Below, piece after piece: positions 51,167-61,550 of a stretch of 64,000 nucleotides of DNA. The notes beneath the pieces are model-generated. The model searched no databases, had not been told where the DNA came from, and was given only the letters and a program-made list of their open reading frames with translations. Positions within the stretch are counted from its first letter, which is position 1, and each line of letters begins with the position of its first letter. The stretch is from Cycloclasticus sp. GTDB taxonomy: Bacteria > Pseudomonadota > Gammaproteobacteria > Methylococcales > Cycloclasticaceae. A program made the translations under genes and the position numbers. The stretch lies in the NCBI GenBank assembly GCA_002700385.1, contig PADC01000011.1, positions 1 through 64,000 of the forward strand, given 5' to 3'.

Positions 51167-51861
51167 AGCCATTCAATGACTTCATCAGTAAAATTTTCTT
51201 CAGGCAGTACGATTGTTGAGCCGCCTAAAACAGCGATTGAGCCCTTTTTCAACGGTTTAGCCCAGCCATGTAGGCCGGCGTACTCAAAAGGTAAGGTTTG
51301 ATCCAAGCTGATTTCGGGCATGTAAATCACTGTCACAGGTTGTTTATTGTATTGATACACCATGTGCAGACCATAGCTATTACCAATAGGGCATTTTTCT
51401 GCAAAACTTATATAGTCCGCTAAATTGATTTTTATGCCGAATTCTTTGCTCACCTTTGCCAAAGCCAGTGGCGTCAGTTGATGTGAAGCTTGCATCGAAG
51501 ACAGCCCATCGTGCTCAAAATGCTCTAGTACCAGTTGATCAATCGGTAGCGATTGGTAATCATCCTGAGGCGCATTGATCATCACAAGACCCACAACCAT
51601 CAACAAGGAAGCCGCCAAAGCAACTGAGGCTTTTGGATAACGCCAGAATTTAGGCCTACCTCCAGCCATTTGGTTTCTCAATGAGTGTCTAAAACCTTCA
51701 GGCACCTCACAATTGATCACCCCGGCTAATTGCTGTTCAAACGTGTCTTGCCGTTTAACGAACAATTGGCATTCACGGCAATTCGCCAGGTGTTCACGTG
51801 CCTCGTCTTCAATTTCTTCAGGGGCTACTGAGTAGCTAAATTTAAAATCTTCACATTTCAC
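51163..51861 (-). CDS. DUF3379-type anti-sigma factor with zinc-binding motif
   Basis: 232 residues. The N-terminal zinc anti-sigma motif HxxxCxxC is His24, Cys28 and Cys31 (EHLANCRECQLF). A membrane helix lies at about 78-96, then a periplasmic domain with Cys in FAEKCPIGNSYGLHMVY. It should hold the ECF sigma factor whose gene overlaps it by 4 nt, and release it on an envelope signal. Confidence 0.85.
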   Translation of the reverse strand: MKCEDFKFSYSVAPEEIEDEAREHLANCRECQLFVKRQDTFEQQLAGVINCEVPEGFRHSLRNQMAGGRPKFWRYPKASVALAASLLMVVGLVMINAPQDDYQSLPIDQLVLEHFEHDGLSSMQASHQLTPLALAKVSKEFGIKINLADYISFAEKCPIGNSYGLHMVYQYNKQPVTVIYMPEISLDQTLPFEYAGLHGWAKPLKKGSIAVLGGSTIVLPEENFTDEVIEWL

Positions 51862-52403
51862 GTTTTACCCTCCAGATCACCCTCGGGTCTTAACACGTCT
51901 CTTAATTTTTGCTTTGCACGAAACAAACGTGTCATCGTCGCACTTTTTGAAATATTACATACTGAGGCTATTTCTTCACAACTCAAGCCTGCAATCACCT
52001 GGAGAAGAAGCGGTTCTTTATATTCACCTGCCAACTCATTCAACGCTTGTTTTAAAGCAAAAGCATCGGGGCTGGTATCGTTGTCAGTGTCTCTTAAACT
52101 TAACATATCCAAATTCAAATCAACCATATCAGGTCGGTATCGAGTATATTGCCGAGCATGCTCATTACGTAAAATGGTCATCAACCAGGCTTTGCTTGAT
52201 GAGGTATCGCGCAACTTGTCTAATGATTTCCAAGCTCGCATACAGGCTTCTTGCACTAAGTCTTCAGCCATTTCCTTGTCTCGGCACAACCATAACGCGT
52301 AACGGAATAGCTCATCGCTATACACCAGCACTAACCGTTCATATTCCAGCTGTTTACGTTTCTGTTGCAATATTAGACCTTGATAGCCTGTACTATCTTT
52401 CAA
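51858..52403 (-). CDS. ECF-family RNA polymerase sigma factor
   Basis: 181 residues. Region 2: LFRYALWLCRDKEMAEDLVQ, then EACMRAWKSL. Region 4: LQVIAGLSCEEIASVCNISKSATMTRLF, a helix-turn-helix. The frame opens with TTG; a TTG further in is possible, so the exact start is uncertain. It pairs with the overlapping anti-sigma gene. Likely autoregulated, but I do not see a convincing ECF promoter upstream by eye. Confidence 0.9.
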   Translation of the reverse strand: MKDSTGYQGLILQQKRKQLEYERLVLVYSDELFRYALWLCRDKEMAEDLVQEACMRAWKSLDKLRDTSSSKAWLMTILRNEHARQYTRYRPDMVDLNLDMLSLRDTDNDTSPDAFALKQALNELAGEYKEPLLLQVIAGLSCEEIASVCNISKSATMTRLFRAKQKLRDVLRPEGDLEGKT

Positions 52404-52941
52404 GTAAAAATTGGATTGATACCCGCCTGTAAAACATTAATATGTTACTTTTTGAAGCCTCTATTCTGATCGACCTTATTCAATAACACAAGAGCCCTTA
52501 GAACACCTTGAGTCACCCTAATAAGCACCCCTTACTCTGCAAAATAATATTTGGACTGCTAGAATTTTTTTGATTTAAAATTTGCTGATTTTTGCACTAG
52601 TTACGGCTTAAAACCTTATACAAAAAGGCTTCTTATTCACAAGGAGAAAGTTAGAATTTATTTACTGTAATATTTTTATTATCCATCACAGAAACAATAC
52701 TTGATTTTTTTAACTTATTGTTTTTAAAGAAAATATAAACATTGGTTTATTTTGTTACAATCTGATGTCAGGCCTATTGGAATCAGCGCTGAGGGGCTTT
52801 ATGAATAGATCATCCACAAAGTTATCCACAGAAAATGTGGATAAATTAAAAACCACTTCTAACTCATTAAGTTAGCGATTTATTGTAGATTTTTTCAATG
52901 TTTTCAGGCTAACTGATCAAAAATATTTAATACCTCTTTTA
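52404..52941. other. AT-rich intergenic region with DnaA boxes
   Basis: A 538-nt gap between divergent sigma-factor and priA genes. Matches to TTATNCACA: 52633-52641 (TTATTCACA, plus), 52822-52830 (TTATCCACA, plus) and 52836-52844 (minus). 52810-52818 (TCATCCACA) is one base off. The two perfect boxes are inverted with 5 nt between. From about 52640 to 52760 the sequence is very AT-rich. No dnaA, dnaN, gyrB or mnmG is nearby, so a classical oriC is not shown. Confidence 0.7.
52801..52875 (+). CDS. Possible 24-residue leader peptide upstream of priA
   Basis: An ATG at 52801 with GAGGGG 4 nt upstream opens a 24-codon frame ending TAG at 52873-52875, 66 nt before priA. The peptide (MNRSSTKLSTENVDK, then KTTSNSLS) has no known match. 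The DnaA boxes lie inside it. The ribosome site is strong, but the frame could be chance. Confidence 0.3.
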   Translation: MNRSSTKLSTENVDKLKTTSNSLS

Positions 52942-55143
52942 ATGTCCAATTTTTACCTGAATATTGCTGTCGATACACCGCTTTATCGTATTTTCGACTA
53001 CCTGCCGATAAACAATTCGCCACGCTCTGATTATCAAGCTGGCCAGCGTGTCTCTGTTTCTTTTGGGCGACGTCAAAAAATTGGTGTGATTCTTAATATC
53101 TCTTCATCAACCGACATCAGTAAGGCACAGCTCAAACCCATTTCAAAACTGCTCGATGCAGAACCCCTGCTATCGCCTGAAGACCTAACGCTTTACAAAT
53201 GGGCTGCCAATTATTATCACAGCCCTATTGGTGAAGTATTTGCTCAGGCTCTGCCAAAGCAATTACGCATGGGCAAAGAACCCACGATAAAACTAGCGAC
53301 GCTCTACAGTTTATCCCAATCGGGGCATGCGTTAGATGAGACATGCTTCAATCGCTCGCCCAGGCAAAGGGCACTGTGGCAACAGCTAAAGTCCACAGCA
53401 AATCCTGTTGACCGGCACGTCTTCGCTGCGCTGGATTGGGACTGGCGAGCCCCCATTAACAGCATGATCAAGAAAGGCTGGGTCGATATCCAACATGAAG
53501 ACGCCCCCGCACTGTCTCCACCTGAAGCCCCTTTATTTAGTCCGAATTCAGAACAGCAAGCTGCCATTAAAGCCATTAGCAAAAAACAACAGGCTTTTCA
53601 GGTTTTTTTATTGGACGGCGTAACCGGCAGTGGAAAAACAGAGGTTTATCTGCAACTCATTCAACAAGTTATAAATAATGGCAAACAAGTATTAATTTTA
53701 TTACCTGAAATCACACTGACTCCACAATTGGCTGAACGATTTAGAAAACGCCTTGCCACGCAAATGGTCGTTTCCCATTCTGGGCTTAATGATTCACAAC
53801 GCTCGCAAGCATGGCTTCGAATTAAAAAAGGCCTTGCCAATATTCTGTTGGGGACACGTTCAGCCGTTTTTACGCCCATGAACGCACCCGGCATGATTAT
53901 TATGGATGAAGAACATGACCCTTCATTTAAGCAACAAGAAGGGTTTCGATATTCCGCTCGCAACGTTGCCATAATGCGCGCAAGAGATTACAACATTCCA
54001 ATTGTCTTGGGCTCAGCCACCCCTTCATTGGAAAGCCTTCACAGCGTTCAACAAAACCAGTTCACACATCTAGTCCTAACCAAACGTACAGCTGGGGCTT
54101 CCCAGCCGGTCATCCGCTTGCTCGACTGTCGCCATCAAACCTTGGACAACCATCTAAGTCCATCACTCCTCAACGCGATTAAAAAAACCCTTGAACGTAA
54201 CGAACAAGTGATTCTATTCGTTAATCGCCGAGGGTTTGCCCCTGTTTTGATGTGCCATCGTTGTGGCTGGGTCGGTGAGTGTCGTCGTTGTGACTCGCGG
54301 TTAGTCATACATAAAGAGGCCCATTTACTCAAATGCCATCACTGCGGGACTGAACACCGTATTCCAAGCACTTGCCCCTCTTGCCAAGAGGCAGAGCTTT
54401 TTCCTTTAGGCTTAGGGACCGAGCGCGTTGAAGAAACACTGAACTCACATTTCCCCAACACACCTATCACGCGAATAGACCGCGATAGCACACGACAAAA
54501 AGACGCGATGCAATCGCTTATTAATCAGGTTCGCCAAGGAGGCGGTCAAATTTTAGTCGGCACACAAATGCTCGCCAAAGGGCATCATTTTCCAAATGTC
54601 ACCTTAGTTGGCATCGTTGATATTGATGCCGGATTATTTAGTTGTGATTTTAGAGCCAGTGAACGCATGGCTCAACTTATTACACAAGTTGCCGGGCGCG
54701 CAGGTCGAGAAGAAAAACCGGGGCGTGTCTTGATTCAGACACACCAACCCGAACACCCTTTACTGAATACTTTAATTGAACACGGCTACGCACGTTTTGC
54801 AAAAGAGGCCCTTGCTGAACGACAGCAAGCTCAACTTCCACCATACCACTACCATGCTTTATTACGCGTTAACGCTGTCAAAGAGCAAGCCGTTCTAAAT
54901 TTTCTAACCGATGTGGGTCATTTAATCAGCAACATTCAATTAACGTCCATCCAAATTTTAGGCCCTGTTCCCGCCCCCATGCTTAAAAGAGCCGGACGTT
55001 TTCGCTACCAATTGCTCATCGAATCCCCTCAGCGTAAAGCACGGCATCAATTTTTAAAAAGCCTTTTACCCGAACTCGAAAAAATTAAGTCCTCACGCCA
55101 AGTTCGCTGGTCGATCGATGTGGACCCCATCGACATTTTTTAA
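52942..55143 (+). CDS. priA: Primosomal protein N', replication-restart helicase
   Basis: 733 residues, equal to the usual length. Walker A is [13 protein letters not shown]; the DEAH-like box is DEEHD. The zinc cluster has eight Cys: [14 protein letters not shown] and [17 protein letters not shown]. Helicase motifs in the last third include [14 protein letters not shown] and QVAGRAGR. It reloads the replisome at stalled forks. Its promoter must lie in the DnaA-box region upstream. Confidence 0.98.
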   Translation: MSNFYLNIAVDTPLYRIFDYLPINNSPRSDYQAGQRVSVSFGRRQKIGVILNISSSTDISKAQLKPISKLLDAEPLLSPEDLTLYKWAANYYHSPIGEVFAQALPKQLRMGKEPTIKLATLYSLSQSGHALDETCFNRSPRQRALWQQLKSTANPVDRHVFAALDWDWRAPINSMIKKGWVDIQHEDAPALSPPEAPLFSPNSEQQAAIKAISKKQQAFQVFLLDGVTGSGKTEVYLQLIQQVINNGKQVLILLPEITLTPQLAERFRKRLATQMVVSHSGLNDSQRSQAWLRIKKGLANILLGTRSAVFTPMNAPGMIIMDEEHDPSFKQQEGFRYSARNVAIMRARDYNIPIVLGSATPSLESLHSVQQNQFTHLVLTKRTAGASQPVIRLLDCRHQTLDNHLSPSLLNAIKKTLERNEQVILFVNRRGFAPVLMCHRCGWVGECRRCDSRLVIHKEAHLLKCHHCGTEHRIPSTCPSCQEAELFPLGLGTERVEETLNSHFPNTPITRIDRDSTRQKDAMQSLINQVRQGGGQILVGTQMLAKGHHFPNVTLVGIVDIDAGLFSCDFRASERMAQLITQVAGRAGREEKPGRVLIQTHQPEHPLLNTLIEHGYARFAKEALAERQQAQLPPYHYHALLRVNAVKEQAVLNFLTDVGHLISNIQLTSIQILGPVPAPMLKRAGRFRYQLLIESPQRKARHQFLKSLLPELEKIKSSRQVRWSIDVDPIDIF

Positions 55144-55250
55144 CCGCGTTTAGACTTGCAAGTTTTATCCCACAGGCGATAATACACTCCGGTACTGGCA
55201 TTCAGTGTCTAACCGCTATTCAGCGCATAAATCAACGATTTAAATTTAAT

Positions 55251-57008
55251 ATGAAAACACGTTTGGCCTCTTTGCTTCAGCAAGCCATTGCATCGCTTCA
55301 GAACGAAGGCGTATTACCTGCAGATTTGGACCCTGTTATTAAAATCGAGCATACGCGGGACCCCTCTCACGGGGATTACGCCAGTAATCTGGCAATGATG
55401 TTAGCAAAGCCTGCGAAGAAAAACCCGCGTGAAATCGCACAATCCATTATCGATCACTTGCCTTCTGATAATGATATCTCGAGGGTTGATATTGCCGGTC
55501 CCGGGTTCATTAACTTTTTCATTAACCCTTTAAGTCAACACGCTGTTATTCGGGATATTCTTGAGCAAGGCGAGCGTTTTGGCACCTCCAATATAGCCGA
55601 TGGAAAAAAAGTGCAGGTTGAATTCGTTTCTGCTAACCCGACCGGACCACTTCATGTCGGGCATGGCCGAGGAGCGGCTTATGGCGCAACGGTTTCTAAC
55701 CTATTAAGTGCTATCGGTTACACCGTGCACCGTGAATATTATGTTAACGATGCAGGCCGTCAAATGGATATTTTAGCCACCAGCGTCTGGCTACGTTATC
55801 TAGAAGCTTGTGGGGAAACAATGACGTTTCCGAGTAACGGTTACAAGGGGGCTTATGTGTCTGACATAGCAACGAGCCTTAAAGAATCCCGGGGTGACCA
55901 ATTTATTGCACCGGCTCGTGATGTTTTTCATAACATCACAGCTGACGAGCCGGCAGGCGGCGATAAAGAACAACATATTGACGCCCTGATTTCTCGCGCT
56001 AAAACTCTGCTAGGCGAAAATAATTACCGCACAATTTTCGACACCGCACTCACAGCCATTTTAGATGATATTCGCTTAGACCTTGAGGACTTTGGCGTCC
56101 AATACGACGACTGGTTTTCTGAGCGTTCGTTAATGGACAAAGGTGCCATTGATAACGCTGTTGAAAAACTGAAAGCCTCGGGCTATATGTACCAAAAAGA
56201 AGGCGCCTGGTGGTTTAAATCAACCGAATTTGGTGATGAGAAGGACCGGGTCGTCATTCGTGAGAATGGGTTAACCACCTATTTCGCCTCCGATATTGCT
56301 TACCACTTACACACGCTAGAGCGCGGTTACGATATTATTGATATATGGGGTTCAGATCATCACGGATATGTGCCGCGCGTTAAAGCGGCCTTGCAGGCCA
56401 TGGGAGCAGACCCCGAACGCCTGAAAGTATTACTCGTCCAATTTGCCGTGCTCTATAAAAACGGCGAGAAAATGCAAATGTCCACACGCTCAGGTCAATT
56501 CGTCACTTTAAGAGAATTACGAGATGAAATTGGATCTGATGCCGCGCGTTATTTTTATGTAATGCGGAAAGCCGAACAACATATGGACTTTGATCTCGAT
56601 TTAGCCACCTCGCAATCAAATGAGAACCCATTATTTTACGTACAATATGCCCATGCACGCGTCTGCAGTGTCATGCGTTTGCTCGCTGAAAAGGGCTTAA
56701 CGTATAACTCAACGGATGGTTTAAATCATTTAGAAAAACTAACCGAGACTCACGAGATCACTCTGATTGATACCTTAAATCGTTACCCAGAAAAGCTAAC
56801 CCAAGCCGCCCTGCAATACGAACCGCACCAGCTAAATCATTACCTGCGCGAACTCGCCACACACTTTCACAGTTATTATAATTCGCATAAGTTTATTATT
56901 GATGATGTTGAATTAATGCAAGCCCGACTCACGCTTATCAATGCGACAAAACAAGTCTTATCCAATGGCTTGCAGCTACTGGGCGTTAATGCTCCGGAGT
57001 CCATGTAA
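55251..57008 (+). CDS. argS: Arginyl-tRNA synthetase
   Basis: 585 residues, class I. The HIGH motif is HVGH in [19 protein letters not shown]; the KMSKS counterpart is MQMSTRSG, the variant usual in ArgRS. An Add-1 domain opens the protein ([13 protein letters not shown], with DYASNLAM), and the C-terminal DALR anticodon domain ends it. Its stop and the next ATG overlap by one base (TAATG). Confidence 0.98.
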   Translation: MKTRLASLLQQAIASLQNEGVLPADLDPVIKIEHTRDPSHGDYASNLAMMLAKPAKKNPREIAQSIIDHLPSDNDISRVDIAGPGFINFFINPLSQHAVIRDILEQGERFGTSNIADGKKVQVEFVSANPTGPLHVGHGRGAAYGATVSNLLSAIGYTVHREYYVNDAGRQMDILATSVWLRYLEACGETMTFPSNGYKGAYVSDIATSLKESRGDQFIAPARDVFHNITADEPAGGDKEQHIDALISRAKTLLGENNYRTIFDTALTAILDDIRLDLEDFGVQYDDWFSERSLMDKGAIDNAVEKLKASGYMYQKEGAWWFKSTEFGDEKDRVVIRENGLTTYFASDIAYHLHTLERGYDIIDIWGSDHHGYVPRVKAALQAMGADPERLKVLLVQFAVLYKNGEKMQMSTRSGQFVTLRELRDEIGSDAARYFYVMRKAEQHMDFDLDLATSQSNENPLFYVQYAHARVCSVMRLLAEKGLTYNSTDGLNHLEKLTETHEITLIDTLNRYPEKLTQAALQYEPHQLNHYLRELATHFHSYYNSHKFIIDDVELMQARLTLINATKQVLSNGLQLLGVNAPESM

Positions 57009-57586
57009 TGCCAAGAGACTACAAACATCGAGTTAACAACCATAAAACTCGACAAACAAAAAACACTATCCCGGGTTATTGGTGGCTGATCACCGGCCTG
57101 CTTATCGGCGGCTTCGCGATGTTTCTGTCTGACCTAAAAGACACCACGAGCAACCCAACAGCCAGCGTCCCACCACCTAACGTGCAAAATGAAACACGTG
57201 ATGTTAAAAAACCTACGCAAGCCCCCATCAAGCCGATAGAAGACGACAAACCTCGATTCGATTTTTATCAAATATTACCGGACATGGAAATTGTTATTCC
57301 AGAACATGAAATTGAAGAGCGGCGACGCTTAGAAGGCACAGGGAAAAGTAAAGCAGGCACCTTTATTATTCAAGTGGGTTCGTTTAGAAAAGCCAGCCAA
57401 GCCGACACACTGAAAGCCCGTTTAGCCTTATTAGGTATCGAATCGGTCGTACAAAAAGTCGATCAAAACGGTAGCATTTGGCACCGTGTGAAATCCGGCC
57501 CCTATACCTCATTTAGAATGGTTGATAAAATTCAAAATCGATTGCGCCACAACCATATTGATAGCATTGCTATCAAATTAAAATAA
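57008..57586 (+). CDS. SPOR-domain cell-division-type protein (FtsN-like)
   Basis: 192 residues. Basic cytoplasmic tail (1-23), one membrane helix (WWLITGLLIGGFAMFL, about 25-41), a Pro/Lys-rich periplasmic linker, and a C-terminal SPOR domain (about 117-192) with FIIQVGSFRKASQADTLKARL and WHRVKSGPY. The argS-then-SPOR pairing is seen in many gammaproteobacteria, in the ftsN position. It should bind denuded glycan at the septum. Confidence 0.85.
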   Translation: MPRDYKHRVNNHKTRQTKNTIPGYWWLITGLLIGGFAMFLSDLKDTTSNPTASVPPPNVQNETRDVKKPTQAPIKPIEDDKPRFDFYQILPDMEIVIPEHEIEERRRLEGTGKSKAGTFIIQVGSFRKASQADTLKARLALLGIESVVQKVDQNGSIWHRVKSGPYTSFRMVDKIQNRLRHNHIDSIAIKLK

Positions 57587-57632
57587 CCCGCTACATGTAA
57601 CGGAGGGGCCTCTCTAGTAGACGGCTATTGCC

Positions 57633-58724
57633 ATGAATCGTCATTTTTTTCGATTTTTATTTCCCCTCGGTTTATTGCTGGTCGCGACGTTTATTTTTAT
57701 TTGGTTCAGCACCTTCCACCCTGCCGACATTCAACCCGAAAACATCACCTGCTCGCCAGATGCACCCAATTTGGCGAGTGGCCAAACCCTAAAAATATAC
57801 AACCAAAATGTACAATACATGGCTGGAAAGAACTACGTTTTTTTCTACGATTTGCCCAATAACGCAGGGCCTGACAATCGACCATCAAGTGATGACATCA
57901 AGGCAACTGTTCAAGGCCTCGCCTCACTCATAAACCAGCAAAACCCCGATATCATACTGTTACAAGAAGTTGATGATGGCGCAAAACGAACTGACAAAAA
58001 AGATCAGCTCAAGCAATTGCTCGCCTTACTGCCTAACGATTACGTTTGCCATACCAGCAGCTTTTATTGGAAAGCCACTTATGTTCCGCACCCGCACATT
58101 ATGGGATCAGTAGGCACTAAACTGAGCGTTATTTCCAAATACAATATGTCATCGGCTACACGTATTCAACTGAGCTTAATACCGCAGGATCCCATTACGC
58201 AGTTGTTCAACTTTAAACGCGCCCTCCTCGACGTGCGCCTGCCTATTGACACTGGCGGCGAACTGGCCGTTTTAACTACCCATTTATCTGCTTTTTCCAA
58301 AGGAACCAACACACTCAAAAAACAGATAAATCAAATTGACCAACGATTACATTCTCTGAATAAAGCACAAACACCTTGGATCATCGCGGGTGACTTCAAT
58401 TTATTGCCGCCAAACACCTATTCTCTTCTTAACGAGGAGCAGCGCCACTTTCATGAAAAACACTCAGCTATCGAAACACTTTATCAACAGTATCCCGCCA
58501 TACCCAAGCTAAGTGCGGTTCATTCTGAAGAGAGAGAAAATTGGCATACCTATTCTCCAAATGGTTCACCCGTCAAACAACCCGACCGCACCATTGATTA
58601 CTATTTTTATAGCCCCCAATTATCAGCACATGAGACGTTTGTAGAACAAGACAAAGCGCTGACTTTGTCCGACCATATGCCCATCATCGCGTCCTTTACC
58701 TTACCGCAAAAACGCTTAGAATAG
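57633..58724 (+). CDS. Endonuclease/exonuclease/phosphatase-family protein, membrane-anchored
   Basis: 363 residues. One N-terminal membrane helix or uncleaved signal (5-27). Hallmarks of the EEP fold: IYNQNVQYMAG, DIILLQEVDDG with the metal-binding Glu, IAGDFNLLPP, and SDHMPIIA with the catalytic Asp-His. The catalytic part would be periplasmic. Substrate may be nucleic acid, a phosphoinositide-like or other phosphodiester; not determinable here. Confidence 0.83.
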   Translation: MNRHFFRFLFPLGLLLVATFIFIWFSTFHPADIQPENITCSPDAPNLASGQTLKIYNQNVQYMAGKNYVFFYDLPNNAGPDNRPSSDDIKATVQGLASLINQQNPDIILLQEVDDGAKRTDKKDQLKQLLALLPNDYVCHTSSFYWKATYVPHPHIMGSVGTKLSVISKYNMSSATRIQLSLIPQDPITQLFNFKRALLDVRLPIDTGGELAVLTTHLSAFSKGTNTLKKQINQIDQRLHSLNKAQTPWIIAGDFNLLPPNTYSLLNEEQRHFHEKHSAIETLYQQYPAIPKLSAVHSEERENWHTYSPNGSPVKQPDRTIDYYFYSPQLSAHETFVEQDKALTLSDHMPIIASFTLPQKRLE

Positions 58725-58778
58725 CCCTATACGCTCTCTATAAACCCATTATTGCACCACAAGCCATAAGGAACCCCC

Positions 58779-60986
58779 ATGCCCTCACCAGCCCGCTATT
58801 TTGCAACAACTGCCAAAGGCATGGAGCTCATTCTTGCCGATGAACTGGAGCAAATCGGTGCCAAGCAAATAAAACCCGCTGCCGGCGGTGTTTATTTTGA
58901 AGGAGAGATAGACATGGCCTTACGTGCTTGCCTGTGGTCTCGCCTGGCCAACCGGATTCTAATGCCGTTGGCTCGTTTCACGGCTCAAACGTCTGATCAG
59001 CTTTACGCAGGCAGTTTAAAAATAAACTGGTCAGAACATTTTGATGTGTCTAAAACATTTGCCATTGATGCTTCTATTCGGCAATCGAAAATTAACCACT
59101 CACGTTATGCCGAACAAGTAATCAAAGATGCCATCGTTGACCAGTTTAAAGAAATTTCTGGTGACCGACCCAATGTCCAGCGCGAACAACCGGATATTCG
59201 CATAAACGCCTATATTAATGAGAACAAAGTAACACTGAGTCTGGACTTGTCAGGTGACAGCCTGCACCGTCGTCATTACCGAACCGAGTCGGTTGAAGCA
59301 CCGTTAAAAGAAAACCTGGCTGCGGCCATTTTAATTCGTGCTGGTTGGCCAAAAATCGCTGCCGAAGGCGGCGCTTTATACGATCCCATGTGCGGTTCAG
59401 GCACCCTATTAACAGAAGCCGCCATGATCGCCGGCGACATAGCGCCCGGGTTACTGCGCGATTATTACGGCTTTTTTGCCTGGAAGCCATTTAACCCTGC
59501 CATTTGGCAACGGCTGATTAAAGAAGCCGAATATCGTCGAGAAAAAGGCTTGCGTAAAATCCCACCCATCATGGGCTCGGATATCAGCATCAAACACGCG
59601 GGTATTGCCAAAGCCAATATTAAAGCGGCTCATCTGTCTGAACACGTTAAAGCCGTTAGCTTACCTTTATCTAAAATAGAGGCTGATGAATCATGGAAAG
59701 CCGGATTATTTATCGTCAACCCGCCTTACGGTGAACGACTCGGCGAAATGAAGCAACTGGAGCCACTCTATCAGGAAATTGGTAGCATACTCAAAGCCCG
59801 CTTTAACGGTTGGCAAGCCTCTGTTTTTACAGGCAATACCGATCTGGCATTTCATGTTTCATTAAAATCGCACAAATCTTACCAGCTCTTTAATGGCGCC
59901 ATTCCCTGTAAAATCTTTAACTTTTCGGTGACGCCAGAACGATATTTTGAAGGCCAACACGCTCGTGAACAACAACACATCGGCGATCATTTGAAAAAGG
60001 CCTTGCTCCCTACCCCTGGAGAATGGACTGAAGGGGCCACTATGCTGGCAAACCGCCTGCGTAAAAACATCAAAAAACTCACGTCTTGGGTAAAGAAAAA
60101 CAACATTCATTGCTACCGTATTTACGATGCCGATTTACCCGAGTATGCACTCGCCATTGATATTTATAATGGCGAAAAGAAGTGGGTGCATGTGCAAGAA
60201 TACGAGGCTCCTAAAACCGTCGATGACGCAAAATCTATTCAACGTTTACGTGATGCCCTGGCTGTTATGCCCGATGTTTTCGGTGTGCCTTCTAATCAAT
60301 TATCACTTAAAATTCGACGTCGCCAAAAAGGGAGCACGCAATACGAAAAACAAGGCACCGATGGGGGATTTCATGACGTTCAAGAAGGCAAGGCAAGATT
60401 ACTTGTCAATTTTAAAGATTATCTCGACACCGGTTTGTTCTTAGACCATCGCCCCATACGTCAATGGATTGGTGAAAATGCAGGCGGCAAACAGTTTTTA
60501 AACTTATTTGCCTATACCGGCTCCGCCACGGTTCATGCGGCACTCGGTGGCGCAACCACCTCCACAACCGTGGATATGTCTAAAACCTATTTAGATTGGG
60601 CAAAAAATAATTTTGAACTGAACAATCTAAATTTGGAAAAGCACCAACTCGTTAGGGCCAATTGCATGGAATGGCTGGACAAGGCCATCGAAGAACAAAA
60701 AAAGTACGAACTGATCTTTATTGACCCACCCACTTTTTCCAATTCTAAGCGGATGGATAATGTGTTTGATATTCAACGTGATCATGTTGAGCTGATTAAT
60801 AAATCTGCCCAGTTACTCACAAAAAAAGGCACGCTGATATTTTCAACTAACTTCCGTAAATTCCAATTAAACGAGGCATCTCTCACAGGATTAGCCGTGC
60901 AAAATATCAGCCGCGAGACCCTGCCAAAAGATTTTGAACGTCACCCAAAAATACACTATTGTTGGAAACTGACCATTAAACATTAA
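58779..60986 (+). CDS. rlmKL: 23S rRNA (m2G2445/m7G2069) methyltransferase
   Basis: 735 residues (E. coli RlmL about 702). The N-terminal THUMP domain is at about 45-155, then the RlmL methyltransferase with GGALYDPMCGSGTLLTEAA and NPPYGERLGEM, then the RlmK methyltransferase with LDHRPIRQWI, FLNLFAYTGSATVHAAL and FIDPPTFSNSKRMDN. It makes two guanine methylations in domain V of 23S rRNA. Good AAGGA site before the ATG. Confidence 0.97.
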   Translation: MPSPARYFATTAKGMELILADELEQIGAKQIKPAAGGVYFEGEIDMALRACLWSRLANRILMPLARFTAQTSDQLYAGSLKINWSEHFDVSKTFAIDASIRQSKINHSRYAEQVIKDAIVDQFKEISGDRPNVQREQPDIRINAYINENKVTLSLDLSGDSLHRRHYRTESVEAPLKENLAAAILIRAGWPKIAAEGGALYDPMCGSGTLLTEAAMIAGDIAPGLLRDYYGFFAWKPFNPAIWQRLIKEAEYRREKGLRKIPPIMGSDISIKHAGIAKANIKAAHLSEHVKAVSLPLSKIEADESWKAGLFIVNPPYGERLGEMKQLEPLYQEIGSILKARFNGWQASVFTGNTDLAFHVSLKSHKSYQLFNGAIPCKIFNFSVTPERYFEGQHAREQQHIGDHLKKALLPTPGEWTEGATMLANRLRKNIKKLTSWVKKNNIHCYRIYDADLPEYALAIDIYNGEKKWVHVQEYEAPKTVDDAKSIQRLRDALAVMPDVFGVPSNQLSLKIRRRQKGSTQYEKQGTDGGFHDVQEGKARLLVNFKDYLDTGLFLDHRPIRQWIGENAGGKQFLNLFAYTGSATVHAALGGATTSTTVDMSKTYLDWAKNNFELNNLNLEKHQLVRANCMEWLDKAIEEQKKYELIFIDPPTFSNSKRMDNVFDIQRDHVELINKSAQLLTKKGTLIFSTNFRKFQLNEASLTGLAVQNISRETLPKDFERHPKIHYCWKLTIKH

Positions 60987-61043
60987 GCACCACAAGCTAA
61001 TAACACCCTCACCTTGACCTGATCAAGCAAGAACTTGCCGTCA

Positions 61044-61072
61044 TTGCGCTCTTTAAATGATCGGCCTATACT
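61044..61072 (+). promoter_or_regulatory. Sigma-70-like promoter of the ABM monooxygenase gene
   Basis: TTGCGC (61044-61049), 17-nt spacer, TATACT (61067-61072). About 40 nt before the start codon, which has its own AAGGA site. Confidence 0.6.
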
Positions 61073-61111
61073 GAATTTCCTTGCCAGTGAATCATTAAAA
61101 AGGAAACGACT

Positions 61112-61405
61112 ATGTCTGTTGATATTATTTTAGATTTACACGTAAACCCCGAAAACAGAGAAGAACTCCTCAGTTTTTTTTCTTCAATACTCCCCGATAC
61201 GCGTGCTTACAAGGGGTGCCAAAATATTACAGTAACCAGCAACGAAGACAACTTACATAATATTGTCATCCTAGAAAAATGGAACCAGCGAAGCGATTAT
61301 GAAAACTACATGGCGTGGCGAACCGAACGCGGTGATATTGAAAAAATTGCTAACTTATTAGCTTCCCCTCCAAATCTCCGCTACTTGGCCGCGATTGCTA
61401 TTTAA
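61112..61405 (+). CDS. ABM-domain putative quinol monooxygenase
   Basis: 97 residues, the normal size. The ferredoxin-like alpha/beta fold has VDIILDLHVNPENREELLSFF, TRAYKGCQNITVTSNEDN and VILEKWNQRSDYENYMAWR. ABM proteins include quinol monooxygenases, haem-degrading enzymes and simple ligand binders, and nothing here decides between them. A single gene by its promoter and the 145-nt gap after it. Confidence 0.85.
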   Translation: MSVDIILDLHVNPENREELLSFFSSILPDTRAYKGCQNITVTSNEDNLHNIVILEKWNQRSDYENYMAWRTERGDIEKIANLLASPPNLRYLAAIAI

Positions 61406-61550
61406 TTTTACTGGCTGTTTAAGCGCAGGCTAATCAGCTGATAATTACTAATTTAAGCCCGCAGACGCCTTGGGGTATGGTTCTCCATCAAAAACCGAAC
61501 ACCATGGGCACTCAACACACATTGACCCTAATAAAAATACATTATTATAG

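Noticed and set aside
52404-52941. Calling this gap the chromosomal origin
   Set aside because: Boxes and AT content fit, but there is no dnaA/dnaN/gyrB/mnmG neighbour, and spot base counts to the right do not show a G excess. Kept only as a DnaA-box region.
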